The translations under genes were made by a program, and so were the position numbers. Below the pieces are notes generated by a model, which saw only the letters and a list, made by a program, of their open reading frames with translations, was not told the DNA's origin and did no database searches. From assembly GCA_947168335.1 (NCBI GenBank), contig CAMVLM010000025.1, positions 1 to 35,204 of the forward strand: a DNA stretch of 35,204 nt, read 5' to 3'. This DNA comes from an uncultured Butyrivibrio sp. GTDB taxonomy: Bacteria; Bacillota; Clostridia; Lachnospirales; Lachnospiraceae. Within the stretch, counting starts at the first letter, position 1; the number at the start of each line of letters is the position of its first letter. Of the stretch, positions 8,796 through 17,979 are shown in pieces.

Positions 8796-8945
8796 TTTGT
8801 TGCAGGTAAAAAAATCAGGCAACAAAAAGAGAAACATCCGATAATCACAAAAATGAGGGTATCAAAAAGAGAGAAAAGTCAAGTACTATCACAAAAATAA
8901 GTTTTAATTCCAAACCTTTTTAATAGTCAAAAGGTTTGTTACAAT
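8796..8945 (+). promoter_or_regulatory. Repeat-rich control region and promoter of the GH3 operon
   Basis: There are three kinds of structure in 150 bases. First, a perfect inverted repeat TTTGTTGC (8796-8803) and GCAACAAA (8819-8826). Second, a direct repeat, AATCACAAAAATGAG (8843-8857) and TATCACAAAAATAAG (8887-8901), 44 bases apart. Third, a perfect ten-base inverted repeat CAAACCTTTT (8911-8920) and AAAAGGTTTG (8929-8938), lying just before TACAAT (8940-8945), a likely -10 box. The -35 match is poor, which would fit an activator-dependent or tightly regulated sugar promoter. The regulator is not encoded in the window. Confidence 0.55.
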
Positions 8946-8981
8946 GGATTGTATAGCAAAAAGCATTTTTGGAGGTATTAA

Positions 8982-11198
8982 ATGACGACATTTAGGAAAG
9001 TTGAAAACCCTAAAGGCGGACCAACATTGGGAGTTTGTTCAGCCGGGGTTATTGAAAAAGATGGGTACTTTTTCAGAGACTGTGAGAAAACAGGAGAGCT
9101 GCTTCCTTATGAGGACTGGAGGCTTCCTGCAGAAGAAAGAGCTAAGGATCTTGCATCAAGACTGACGGTAGAGGAAATCGCAGGTCTTATGATGTACAGC
9201 GCACATCAGGTTGTTCCTTCAGATGTGCCGGGATGGTTCCCTGCAACTTATGCCGGTGGTAAGAGCTTTGCAGAAAGCGGCGCAAAGCCATGGGATCTTA
9301 CAGACCAGCAGAAGAAATTTCTTACAGAAGATCATGTGAGATATGTTCTCGCAATGATTCTGAAAAATGGAGAAATAGCCGCAAAGTGGAATAATGAAAT
9401 GCAGGCATTGTGTGAGGAAATGCCACACAGTATACCTGTTAACACAAGCTCTGATCCAAGACATGGGGCAGGAAGTGCTTCAGCGGAGTTTAAAACAGAA
9501 GCTAAAGATACAAGTAAATGGCCTATGGGACTTGGACTGGCTGCAACATTTTCACCTGAGCTTGTTAAGGAATTTGCTAAAGTCGCAGCGAAAGAATACA
9601 GAGCACTTGGAATAACAACAGAACTGGGACCTCAGATTGATCTTGGAACAGAACCCAGATGGATGAGAGTCGCAGATACATACGGAGCAAGCAGTAAGCT
9701 TGTAACAGACTATGCAAAAGCATATTGCGAAGGGCTTCAGACTGATGATGAATCAAGAGACGGAAGCGGCTGGGGAGAAAAGAGCGTAGCAGCCATGGTT
9801 AAACACTGGCCGGGCGGCGGTCCCTGTGAAGCAGGTCGTGATGCTCATTACGGATTTGGTAAATTTGCAGTTTATCCGGGAAATAATTTCGAAGAACATC
9901 TTAAGCCCTTCCTTGAAGGTGCATTTAAGCTTGATGGCGGAACAGGAGAGGCATCCTCTGTGATGCCTTACTACACAATAAGTAACGGTATTGATCCATC
10001 AGGTAAAAATGTAGGAAACAGTTACAGTAAGTACATTATCGGAGATCTCCTCAGAGATAAATACGGATATAAGGGAATTGTATGCACAGACTGGGGCATT
10101 ACGGCAGATCCCGATAAGGAGCTTGATTCATTTGGATCAAGATGCTACGGCACAGAAGATCTTTCTGAGGCCGAAAGACACCTTCAGATCATAGAGAATG
10201 GAGTTGATCAGTTTGGTGGAAACAATGATATAGTGCCAATTCTTGAGGCATACAAAATCGGATGCGAGCGCCATGGCGAAGAGGCAATGAGAAAGCGCTT
10301 TGAGGAAAGTGCTGTAAGACTTCTTTTAAACAGTTTCAGATGTGGACTTTTCGAGAATCCTTATCTTGATCCGGAGGAAAGTGTAAAGACTCTTGGATGC
10401 AAGGAGTTTGTAGATGCCGGCTTTGAGGCACAGCTTAAGAGTATCGTAATGGTAAAGAATAACGGTGTGCTTCCGGTATCCGGCAGAAAGAAGGTTTATA
10501 TCCCTGCCCGTCATATAGATGCTCACAAGGGCTTTATGAGAAATATGATGGATGCATTGGATATTCCCGGTGCAGATAAGGGTTCTGTAGAGCAGTTTTA
10601 TGATGTGGCTGACAGTCCTGAGGATGCAGATTTTGCGATCTGTTTTATTGAGAGTCCTATAAGTGACGGATATACCAAAGAGACTCTGTACAGACCGGTT
10701 ACATTACAGTACAGACCATACAAGGCGGTATCTGCAAGAAAAGAAAGTATAGGACAGGGGGATTTCCGTGAAAAGGAGAATCCCAACAGATCTTACCTTG
10801 GAAAAGAAAATACACCTGCCAATGAAAGTGACCTTGATGCTGTAATTAACACCAAAAAAGCAATGGGAGATAAGCCCGTTATAGTTGTTATAAGGATGAA
10901 CAATCCCTGTATCGTTTCTGAATTTGAAAAATATGCGGATGCTATCCTTGTGAATTTTGGTGTTGAAACAAAGGCAGCACTTACAATAGTAAGTGGTGGA
11001 GCAGAGCCGTCAGCAATGCTGCCTGTACAGCTTCCTGCGGATATGGAAACTGTGGAGAAGCACTGTGAGGATGTGCCTTTTGATATGGAAGCTTATAAAG
11101 ATTCCGCAGGCAATACTTATGATTTCGGTTTCGGCCTTAACTGGAGTGGAGCTATAAAGGATTCCAGATGGGATAAATATGTGAATAACAGAAAATAA
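8982..11198 (+). CDS. Glycoside hydrolase family 3 protein (beta-glucosidase/beta-xylosidase type)
   Basis: This is a 738-residue retaining exo-beta-glycosidase. The N-terminal barrel shows KHWPGGGP and GRDAHYGFGKF. The nucleophile motif is GIVCTDWG (nucleophile Asp370; the family usually has SDW). An alpha/beta sandwich domain follows, ending in DFGFGLNWSG. It stops soon after, so the fibronectin-like third domain of many GH3 enzymes is absent. There is no signal peptide, so it acts in the cytoplasm on imported oligosaccharides. The substrate (cellodextrin, xylo-oligosaccharide or other) is not decidable. GGAGG six bases before the ATG fixes the start. It is first in a tandem pair, 18 bases before the second GH3 gene, and behind an elaborate promoter region (8796-8945). 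Confidence 0.93.
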   Translation: MTTFRKVENPKGGPTLGVCSAGVIEKDGYFFRDCEKTGELLPYEDWRLPAEERAKDLASRLTVEEIAGLMMYSAHQVVPSDVPGWFPATYAGGKSFAESGAKPWDLTDQQKKFLTEDHVRYVLAMILKNGEIAAKWNNEMQALCEEMPHSIPVNTSSDPRHGAGSASAEFKTEAKDTSKWPMGLGLAATFSPELVKEFAKVAAKEYRALGITTELGPQIDLGTEPRWMRVADTYGASSKLVTDYAKAYCEGLQTDDESRDGSGWGEKSVAAMVKHWPGGGPCEAGRDAHYGFGKFAVYPGNNFEEHLKPFLEGAFKLDGGTGEASSVMPYYTISNGIDPSGKNVGNSYSKYIIGDLLRDKYGYKGIVCTDWGITADPDKELDSFGSRCYGTEDLSEAERHLQIIENGVDQFGGNNDIVPILEAYKIGCERHGEEAMRKRFEESAVRLLLNSFRCGLFENPYLDPEESVKTLGCKEFVDAGFEAQLKSIVMVKNNGVLPVSGRKKVYIPARHIDAHKGFMRNMMDALDIPGADKGSVEQFYDVADSPEDADFAICFIESPISDGYTKETLYRPVTLQYRPYKAVSARKESIGQGDFREKENPNRSYLGKENTPANESDLDAVINTKKAMGDKPVIVVIRMNNPCIVSEFEKYADAILVNFGVETKAALTIVSGGAEPSAMLPVQLPADMETVEKHCEDVPFDMEAYKDSAGNTYDFGFGLNWSGAIKDSRWDKYVNNRK

Positions 11199-11216
11199 TT
11201 ATCGTTGGAGAGAATT

Positions 11217-13418
11217 ATGAAAAAAACTGATTTAAAAGCTTTACTTGATGAAATGTCATTGGAAGAGAAGGTCATGCAGCTTGTGCAGCTTCCCGGAGAT
11301 ACATTCGGTAATGATGCGGCTGTAACCGGACTTTCCAACTCCGGTATACCGGAAAATGTAAAACGTCTTGCAGGCAGTACACTTGGTGTATGGGGGGCGG
11401 ATAAGATTAAAAAGATTCAGAAGGAATACATGGATAAACATCCCCATCACATTCCTCTTATGTTTATGCTGGATGTAATTCACGGACATAAGACTGTTTT
11501 TCCCTGCCCGCTTGGACTTGGTGCAACCTTCGAACCTGAGGTGGCAGAAAAAGGAGCTGAGGTTCAGGCAAAAGAAGCATCTGCAGACGGAGTACATGTT
11601 ACATTTTCACCCATGGGAGATCTTGTAAGGGATGCCAGATGGGGACGTGTTGTGGAGTCTACCGGTGAGGATAAGTTTTTAAATGGCAAAATGGTAGCTG
11701 CCATGGTTAAAGGATATCAGGGAGATGATATTAAGGACAGCGACCATGTTGCTTCCTGTGTTAAGCACTTTGCAGCTTATGGCGGTGCTGAGGCAGGACG
11801 TGATTATAACAACGTCGAGCTTTCTGAGCACACTCTCAGGGAACAGTATCTCCCTTCATACGCAGAGGGAATAAAGGCTGGTGCAAGGATGGTTATGACA
11901 TCTTTCAACACCTTGAACGGAATTCCTTCATCCGGTAACAAGTGGCTCATGAGAGACATTTTAAGAAAAGAGATGGGCTTTGACGGAGTCCTTATTTCTG
12001 ACTGGGCTGCAATCGCAGAGATGCAGAACTGGGGCTTTGCAGAGACTCTCAAGGATGCTTCAAGACTTGCCATGGAAGCAGGCGTAGATATAGACATGTG
12101 TACGGAGTGTTACAGTGGCAATCTAAAAGAGCTTGTTGAAAGCGGTCAGGTTAACATGGAGCTTCTTGACGAAGCTGTTATGAGAGTTCTTGAGCTTAAA
12201 AATGATCTTGGATTATTTGAGGATCCTTATCACGGAGCATCAGAAGAAAAGAGCAGGAAGGTTAGCCTTACTCCCGAGAGCAGAGAGGCTGCAAGGGATG
12301 CTGTAAGAAAGTCACTTGTACTTCTGAAAAATAAAAGAGAAGCCCTTCCTTTGAAGGTAAGCAAGATTGCATTTATAGGACCCTATGCTGATGAGAAGGA
12401 GATGCGCAGCTCATGGGCTATTTCATCAGATTCCTCCACAGCAGTTACCATCAAGGAAGCTGCACAGAAGAGATATGAAAAGTCTGATGTGAAAGTAAAA
12501 TTCGCAAAGGGCTGTGAGATGCTTGATAACAATACTGAGCTGGGATTCTTCACCTTTAAAAAGGATGATCTGGATAATGAGAATAACAAGCTTTTGTCAC
12601 AGGCTTTAGAGGTCGCAGAATGGGCGGATGAAGTTGTTCTGTGTCTTGGCGAGCATTTCTCCCAGTCAGGAGAATCCACCAGCAGAGTCAACCTTTCACT
12701 TTCTGATGCACAGATGCGTCTGTTTGAAGAAGTAAGAAAGAAAGGTAAGAAGATAACAACACTGATATTTACAGGAAGACCTTTGGTTCTTGATGACATT
12801 GAAGCCAAGTCGGATGCTCTTATGATCTGTTTCAGACCCGGTACAGAAGGCGGTAACGGAATCCTGGATGTCATTTCCGGAGATTATTCTCCTTCCGGAA
12901 AGCTTCCTATGAGCTTCCCTTATTGTGTTGGCCAGGAGCCGATTCACTATGACAGATACAACACCGGAAGACCCAAGCCAACAGAGGGTGCTACCATATT
13001 TACATCAAGATATCTTGACTGCCCCAATGAGCCAAAATTCTGCTTTGGATATGGACTGACTTATTCAGATTTCACCGTATCAGCGGTGTCACTCAGCAAG
13101 GATAAACTTACAAAGGGTGATGAGATTAAAGCTTCAGTGACGGTTAAGAATACAGGCAAGGTGACGGCAACCGAGGTTGTTCAGTTATATATCAGAGATA
13201 TGTTCGGCAGCAGGGTTCGTCCACTCAGAGAGCTTAAAGGCTTTGAGAAGGTTGAACTTAAGGCCGGCGAATCAAAAACTGTTGAGTTTGGAATCACAGA
13301 AGATATGCTCAGATTCTTTACAATAAACAATGTATTTGAAAGTGAAAAAGGCAAATTTATTGCTTTTATCGGCTTTGACTCAGAAACTGATAATGGTATT
13401 GAATTTGAACTTGTATAA
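11217..13418 (+). CDS. Beta-glucosidase-like glycoside hydrolase family 3 protein with C-terminal fibronectin-like domain
   Basis: This 733-residue protein is closer to the BglX-type layout than its neighbour. It has the barrel with KHFAAYGGAEAGRDYN and MTSFNTLNGIPSSGN, and the nucleophile segment GVLISDWAAI (Asp about 262). The sandwich domain carries the likely acid/base Glu of QSGESTSR (about 486). FGYGLTYSDF leads into a fibronectin type III-like domain (VTVKNTGKVTATEVVQLYI). There is no signal peptide, so it is cytoplasmic. GGAG six bases before this ATG is the better start; a TTG twelve bases earlier would add only four residues. It is co-transcribed with the upstream GH3. Having two different GH3 enzymes in one operon suggests two linkages or chain types in one imported glycan. 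Confidence 0.95.
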   Translation: MKKTDLKALLDEMSLEEKVMQLVQLPGDTFGNDAAVTGLSNSGIPENVKRLAGSTLGVWGADKIKKIQKEYMDKHPHHIPLMFMLDVIHGHKTVFPCPLGLGATFEPEVAEKGAEVQAKEASADGVHVTFSPMGDLVRDARWGRVVESTGEDKFLNGKMVAAMVKGYQGDDIKDSDHVASCVKHFAAYGGAEAGRDYNNVELSEHTLREQYLPSYAEGIKAGARMVMTSFNTLNGIPSSGNKWLMRDILRKEMGFDGVLISDWAAIAEMQNWGFAETLKDASRLAMEAGVDIDMCTECYSGNLKELVESGQVNMELLDEAVMRVLELKNDLGLFEDPYHGASEEKSRKVSLTPESREAARDAVRKSLVLLKNKREALPLKVSKIAFIGPYADEKEMRSSWAISSDSSTAVTIKEAAQKRYEKSDVKVKFAKGCEMLDNNTELGFFTFKKDDLDNENNKLLSQALEVAEWADEVVLCLGEHFSQSGESTSRVNLSLSDAQMRLFEEVRKKGKKITTLIFTGRPLVLDDIEAKSDALMICFRPGTEGGNGILDVISGDYSPSGKLPMSFPYCVGQEPIHYDRYNTGRPKPTEGATIFTSRYLDCPNEPKFCFGYGLTYSDFTVSAVSLSKDKLTKGDEIKASVTVKNTGKVTATEVVQLYIRDMFGSRVRPLRELKGFEKVELKAGESKTVEFGITEDMLRFFTINNVFESEKGKFIAFIGFDSETDNGIEFELV

Positions 13419-13424
13419 TGTAAG

Positions 13425-13447
13425 ATAAGATTAAAATATAATCTTAT
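13425..13447. promoter_or_regulatory. Inverted repeat enclosing a -10-like box upstream of the amino-acid transporter
   Basis: ATAAGATT (13425-13432) and AATCTTAT (13440-13447) form perfect eight-base arms. TATAAT (13437-13442) lies across the spacer and right arm. No good -35 stands 17 bases upstream. There is no T-run, so it is not a terminator. It may be an operator separating the importer from the GH3 operon. Confidence 0.4.
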
Positions 13448-13482
13448 GCAGTTCGGGTTCGCACATGAAAAGGAGAAATGTT

Positions 13483-14298
13483 ATGAGGGGAAATTTATCA
13501 AAGAAACTGCTTAGCATCTTTGTCACAGGTGCTATGCTGGCAGCAGCTTTATCCGGATGCGGAAGTGCAGGTAACGGAAGCTCTGAGGACCAGCTTTCCA
13601 AAATCAGGCAAAGCGGCAAGATAATTTTTGCGATGGAAGGACAATGGGCTCCCTGGACTTATCATGATGATTCAGGTGAACTTGTGGGCTATGATACTGA
13701 AGTCGGAAAAGCTATCGCGGAAAAACTTGGTGTTAAAGCCGAATTTGTCGAGGGCGAATGGGACGGATTGTTCACAGGTCTTGACGGCGGAAGATATGAT
13801 GCCATCATAAATGGTGTTGAGATTACTGAAGAGAGATCAAAGAAGTATGATTTCACAACACCTTACGCTTATATCAAGACTGCGCTTGTAGTTTCAAACG
13901 ACAATACTGATATTACCACTTTCGAAGACCTCAGTGGCAAAAAGACAAGTAATTCGCTTGGTTCAACATATGCTGATATGGCAGCTGGATATGGTGCTGA
14001 AGTTCAGAATGTGGATACTCTGTCTGAGACAATTGATATGGTGCTTTCCGGACGAGTTGATGCTACTCTTAATGCAGAGGTTTCATTCTATGATTATCTC
14101 AATGAACATCCTGATGCTGCCATCAAAATTGTAGCGCTTACCGATGAAGCATCTGAGGTTTCCATTCCTTTGAGAAAAGGTGATGGTTCCAAAAATCTTC
14201 GCGAGGAGATTGATAAGGCAATAAAGGAGCTTTCCGAAGACGGTACACTTACGGAGCTCTCAAATAAATACTTTGGAAGTGATATTTCAAAGAAGTGA
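13483..14298 (+). CDS. Polar amino-acid ABC transporter substrate-binding lipoprotein (possibly cystine)
   Basis: This is a 271-residue family 3 solute-binding protein. The N-terminus has a basic start, a hydrophobic stretch and the lipobox LSGC, so the mature protein is lipid-anchored outside the membrane. The ligand domain starts at about residue 38 with GKIIFAMEGQWAPWTYHDD. It continues with GYDTEVGKAIAEKLG, WDGLFTGLDGGRYDAIINGV and the hinge region, and resembles cystine-binding TcyA/TcyJ proteins. Other polar amino acids are not excluded. The ATG at 13483 has AAAGGAG in front, better than the ATG at 13465. Its stop lies 11 bases before the permease start, and the ATPase gene follows. Confidence 0.9.
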   Translation: MRGNLSKKLLSIFVTGAMLAAALSGCGSAGNGSSEDQLSKIRQSGKIIFAMEGQWAPWTYHDDSGELVGYDTEVGKAIAEKLGVKAEFVEGEWDGLFTGLDGGRYDAIINGVEITEERSKKYDFTTPYAYIKTALVVSNDNTDITTFEDLSGKKTSNSLGSTYADMAAGYGAEVQNVDTLSETIDMVLSGRVDATLNAEVSFYDYLNEHPDAAIKIVALTDEASEVSIPLRKGDGSKNLREEIDKAIKELSEDGTLTELSNKYFGSDISKK

Positions 14299-14309
14299 AT
14301 GAGGATTGT

Positions 14310-15020
14310 ATGAGCAACAGACTGGTTGAAATCCTTGTGAGCTCATTCATGAAAATACTGATTCCCGGAATAAAGGTCACTATACCACTGACTCTTTTAT
14401 CCTTTGCACTGAGTCTGGTAATTGGCCTTTTTCTTGCGCTTGTACAGGTTGCAAAAATAAAGGGAATTCGTGAGCTTGCAAGATTCTATATTTGGATATT
14501 CAGAGGAACTCCTCTGATAGTTCAATTGTTTATAATGTTTTTCGGACTTCCCAGTATTGGGATTACACTGGACGCCTTTCCTGCGGCGGTACTGGCATTT
14601 GGAATGAATCTGGGGGCGTATAATGCAGAAGTCTTCAGGTCGGCAATATTAGCCATTCCCACAGGCCAGATGGAAGCAGCCTATATGATAGGACTGGATT
14701 ATCCCCAGACAATGTGCAGGGTAATCCTGCCCCAGTCTTTTCCGGTGGCATTTCCGAATCTGTTCAATAACCTGATAAGTCTCCTGAAAGATACATCGCT
14801 TGCATCAAGTATAACCGTAATAGAGCTTTTTACATCTGCGCAGCAGATCGCTGCAAGGACCTATGAGCCCTTTGCTCTGTATCTTGAAGCAGCACTGATC
14901 TATCTAATTTTTTCAACATTCCTTACATGGCTGCAGAGATGGCTTGAAGAAAAACTTGTGTGGAGAAGTAAGGGCTTTGAAGAACAGAATAATACAGGAC
15001 GGGCCAAACCTATTGTATGA
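14310..15020 (+). CDS. Polar amino-acid ABC transporter permease
   Basis: This is a 236-residue membrane subunit of the HisM/GlnP family, with about five transmembrane helices. Visible family signs are FRGTPLIVQLFIMFFGLP and the EAA loop EAAYMIGLDYPQTMCRVILP, which contacts the ATPase. The reading frame can be extended to a GTG at 14295 overlapping the previous gene, but GAGG five bases before the ATG at 14310 supports this start. It forms the importer with the lipoprotein upstream and the ATPase downstream. A single permease gene implies a homodimer, as in cystine-type systems. Confidence 0.93.
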   Translation: MSNRLVEILVSSFMKILIPGIKVTIPLTLLSFALSLVIGLFLALVQVAKIKGIRELARFYIWIFRGTPLIVQLFIMFFGLPSIGITLDAFPAAVLAFGMNLGAYNAEVFRSAILAIPTGQMEAAYMIGLDYPQTMCRVILPQSFPVAFPNLFNNLISLLKDTSLASSITVIELFTSAQQIAARTYEPFALYLEAALIYLIFSTFLTWLQRWLEEKLVWRSKGFEEQNNTGRAKPIV

Positions 15021-15067
15021 TAATGCCTGCCTTTTAAGTAGTTTGGAGAAAGTACAGAGAGTCAGTT

Positions 15068-15805
15068 ATGCTGGAAGTTAAGAATATACATAAGTCATTT
15101 GCCGGCGTTCCGGTGCTGAAGGGAATAGATTTTAAAGTTGAAAAAGGTGAAGTTGTTGCGATAATCGGACCTTCAGGTTCGGGTAAGACAACGCTACTTC
15201 GATGCATCAGTTTCCTGGAAAAAGCAGATGATGGAAGAATAATATTTGATGAATATGAACATGAAATGAAGAATGTGTCCAGACATGATATTAAGAAACT
15301 CAGGATGCAGATGGGATTTGTGTTTCAGAGCTTTAACCTGTTCAGAAACATGACTGCTTTTCAAAATGTCATGGAGGGACTTACGACTGCCAGGGGCATG
15401 GAAAAAGAGAAAGCAAAGAAGATAGCTGATGCTGTTCTGGAAAAAGTCGGAATGAGCGAGAGGGCAGATTATTATCCAGATGAGCTTTCCGGCGGACAAC
15501 AGCAGAGAGTAGCCATTGCCAGAGCAATTGCACCCGGCCCGCAGGTCATTTTGTTTGATGAACCTACAAGTGCTCTTGATCCGGAGCTGACAGGAGAAGT
15601 TCTTGATGTTATGAAGAAGCTTGCAAGTGAAGGCACGACCATGGTTGTTGTGACTCATGAGATGAGCTTTGCAAGAGAAGTTGCTTCCAGAGTCGTGTTT
15701 ATGGAAGGCGGAGTAGTTGTTGAAGAAGGAAAATCAAAGGAGTTCTTTGCAAATCCCAAAGAGGAGAGAACAAAACAGTTCCTTAAAAGAACCATGAGAA
15801 ATTAA
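15068..15805 (+). CDS. Polar amino-acid ABC transporter ATP-binding protein
   Basis: This is a 245-residue ABC ATPase that drives the importer. It has Walker A GPSGSGKT at residues 34-41, a Q-loop in [10 protein letters not shown], the signature [14 protein letters not shown] at about 139-152, Walker B ILFDEP followed by the D-loop SALDP at about 160-170, and the switch histidine in VTHE at about 195. Length and the GlnQ/HisP-type signature fit polar amino-acid systems. It is the last gene of the transporter operon and ends at a bidirectional hairpin. Confidence 0.95.
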   Translation: MLEVKNIHKSFAGVPVLKGIDFKVEKGEVVAIIGPSGSGKTTLLRCISFLEKADDGRIIFDEYEHEMKNVSRHDIKKLRMQMGFVFQSFNLFRNMTAFQNVMEGLTTARGMEKEKAKKIADAVLEKVGMSERADYYPDELSGGQQQRVAIARAIAPGPQVILFDEPTSALDPELTGEVLDVMKKLASEGTTMVVVTHEMSFAREVASRVVFMEGGVVVEEGKSKEFFANPKEERTKQFLKRTMRN

Positions 15806-15829
15806 AAAAGTGCCGTAAGGCACTTTTTT
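15806..15829. terminator. Bidirectional rho-independent terminator between transporter and ABC-F genes
   Basis: The stem AAAAGTGCC (15806-15814) / GGCACTTTT (15819-15827) has a GTAA loop, A-rich sequence on the left and T-rich on the right. It serves the plus-strand transporter operon and the convergent minus-strand ABC-F gene, whose coding region ends at 15840. Confidence 0.92.
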
Positions 15830-15839
15830 AATACCAATA

Positions 15840-17846
15840 TTATTCGCTGAGTTCGCCCCATTCATCGTAAAGCGTATTTAAGCGTTCCTCATTTGATGAG
15901 AGTTCGTCAGAGAGCTTTCTTACTTTTGCAAGGTCTGTTGCGACAGCGGGATCCGACAGCTCTTCGTTGATTTTTTCATTTCTTTCTTCAAGCTTTGCGA
16001 TTTCTTCCTCGCACTTTTTAAGAGCAGCTTCCTGTTTGCGTTTTCTTGCCTGTTCTTCCTTCTGGGCTTTCCAGTCTGCTGCTCCGGATACGGCTTTGTT
16101 ATCGCCTGAGGCAGGACCTGATGAACTGCTTCCTGCCAGTTTTCCAAAGGATGTTTTTCCTGCAGCTGTTTCAGAATCTATTTCAATACCTCTGCCAAAG
16201 GAGGACTGATTGCCGTTCTCGGCAAGAACTCTTGCTGTCTGTTCTTCACAGTGATCAATGTAGTAGTCGTAATTTCCGATATAATTTACCATCTGACCGT
16301 GTGTAAGATCAAGGATTCTTGTGGCCGTCCTGTTGATAAAATATCTGTCGTGGCTTACGTAGAGCACAGTTCCTTCATAACCGCAAAGGGCATCTTCAAG
16401 AATTTCCTTGCTGGTTATATCAAGGTGGTTCGTAGGCTCATCAAGGATCAGGAAGTTGGCGTCCGAGAGCATCAGCTTGGCAAGAGATACTCTGCCTTTT
16501 TCACCACCGGAAAGATCGCCTATTCTCTTGAATACATCATCTCCGGTGAATAAAAATGCTGCCAGAGTATTTCTGATCTCCGTGTTATTCATGGTCGGAT
16601 ATGCATCGGAGAGTTCCTCAAAAAGTGTTTTTTCATTGTGAAGAACCTGGTGCTCCTGATCGTAGTATCCGATGTGAACCTTGACTCCTAGAGTAATCTC
16701 ACCTTCGTCAAGTGTTTCCATATTGTTGATGATTTTCAGCATGGTGGTTTTTCCTGTGCCGTTATCACCGATTATAGCAACGCGCTCGCCTCGCTTTATT
16801 TCGAACGAAATGTTTTTAAACAGCTGCTCACTGCCAAAGGATTTACCTATGGAGTTCACCTGCATGACATCATTACCGCTTATACAGCTGGGGGTAAGGG
16901 TGATCCTCATGTCATCCCTTGCTTCTGAAGGCTTTTCAAGGCGCTCTATTTTATCAAGCATCTTTTCACGGCTTTCGGCACGTTTGATGCTCTTTTCACG
17001 ATTGAACTGCTTCAGCTTGTCTATGACTTCTTCCTGATGCTTTATTTCCGCCTGCTGATTGAGGTATGCACGGAGCTTGGCGGCTCTTATCTGTTCGCGT
17101 TTTTTTGCATACTGTGAGTAATTGCCAGTGTAAACATCAGCGTGAGTCTGGTCAATTTCGATAACCTTCTGGGCAATCTTATCAAGGAACTATCTGTCGT
17201 GAGATACGATAAGTACCGCGCCCTTATAATTCATAAGATATCCTTCAAGCCATCTGATGGAGTTCATATCAAGATGGTTTGTAGGCTCATCCAGGATGAT
17301 AAGGTCAGGGCTCTGCAAAAGAAGCTTACCGAGAGCTACTCGTGTTTTCTGTCCGCCGGAGAGAGTGGATATTCGTTTATCGAATTCATCTTCGGAAAAA
17401 CCAAGCCCCTTTGCTACACCTGTGATCTCACTCTGCCAGGCATAACCGTTTTTTAACTGATACTCATGATTCATCTGAGCATAGCGCTCCATCAGCTTAT
17501 CCAGTTCTTCACCGCGAAGAATATCCATCTGTGCTTCGGCGGCTCTTATATTGGATTCAAGGTCTATGACATCCCTTTTCATCTCACGGAGTTCTTCGTA
17601 AATGCTGTGAGCGGAATCGATATTCTGATTCTGGGCAAGGTATCCGAAGGTGGCACCTTTTGAAAGTGTCACGCTGCCTGTGTCCGGGGATAATTCGCCT
17701 ATAAGCATTCTTAAAAGAGTTGTCTTTCCTGCACCGTTTATGCCGACTATTGCGGCTTTCTCATTATCCTCTATATGAAATGAAACACCTTTCAGAATAT
17801 CTTTTCCATCAAAGGATTTTGAAAGGTCATGACAATTTAAAATCAT
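15840..17846 (-). pseudogene. ABC-F family ATPase interrupted by one in-frame TAG
   Basis: Read through, this is a complete 668-codon ABC-F protein, the soluble twin-ATPase family that acts on the ribosome (YdiF/Uup-like, from the long charged C-terminal tail). NBD1 has Walker A GINGAGKT at about residues 35-42, the signature LSGGQKTRVAL and Walker B IILDEPTNHLD. The linker is rich in Arg, Lys and Gln. NBD2 has GDNGTGKT, LSGGEKGRVSL and LILDEPTNHLD. Codon 219 (17190-17192) is TAG where the family motif SHDRYF needs Tyr; NBD2 keeps SHDRYF with TAT. No other stop or frameshift interrupts the frame, so the fragments are 17846-17190 and about 17189-15840 (first ATG in the latter at 16961). GGAG precedes the first ATG. 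It may be a recent nonsense mutation, a sequence error, or suppressed. Confidence 0.85.
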
Positions 17847-17928
17847 AATTACACTCCAAAAACATAAATAATCACATTGATAAATAGATTATCATGTAAG
17901 CGGGGATTCAGCAAATTTTCATGAAGCA

Positions 17929-17959
17929 GAAAAAGAAAACGGCAGCCGTCAGGCTGCCG
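17929..17959 (-). terminator. Rho-independent terminator of the 111-residue gene
   Basis: On the minus strand CGGCAGCC and GGCTGCCG form an eight-base-pair GC-rich stem with a four-base loop (17940-17959). It is followed by TTTTCTTTTTC. It lies about 20 bases after the stop codon of the 17980-18315 gene and upstream of the ABC-F gene, so the two are separate units. Confidence 0.85.
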
Positions 17960-17979
17960 CTTGAAACAAAAATATTAAA

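Noticed and set aside
12383..12874. 163-codon minus-strand ORF inside the second GH3 gene
   Set aside because: It is antisense to conserved GH3 sequence, rich in Ser and Leu as expected for a complementary frame, and has no similarity to known proteins.
15967..17456. Several plus-strand ORFs of 60-118 codons over the ABC-F gene
   Set aside because: They are antisense shadows of a strongly conserved coding region, without ribosome sites or recognisable domains.
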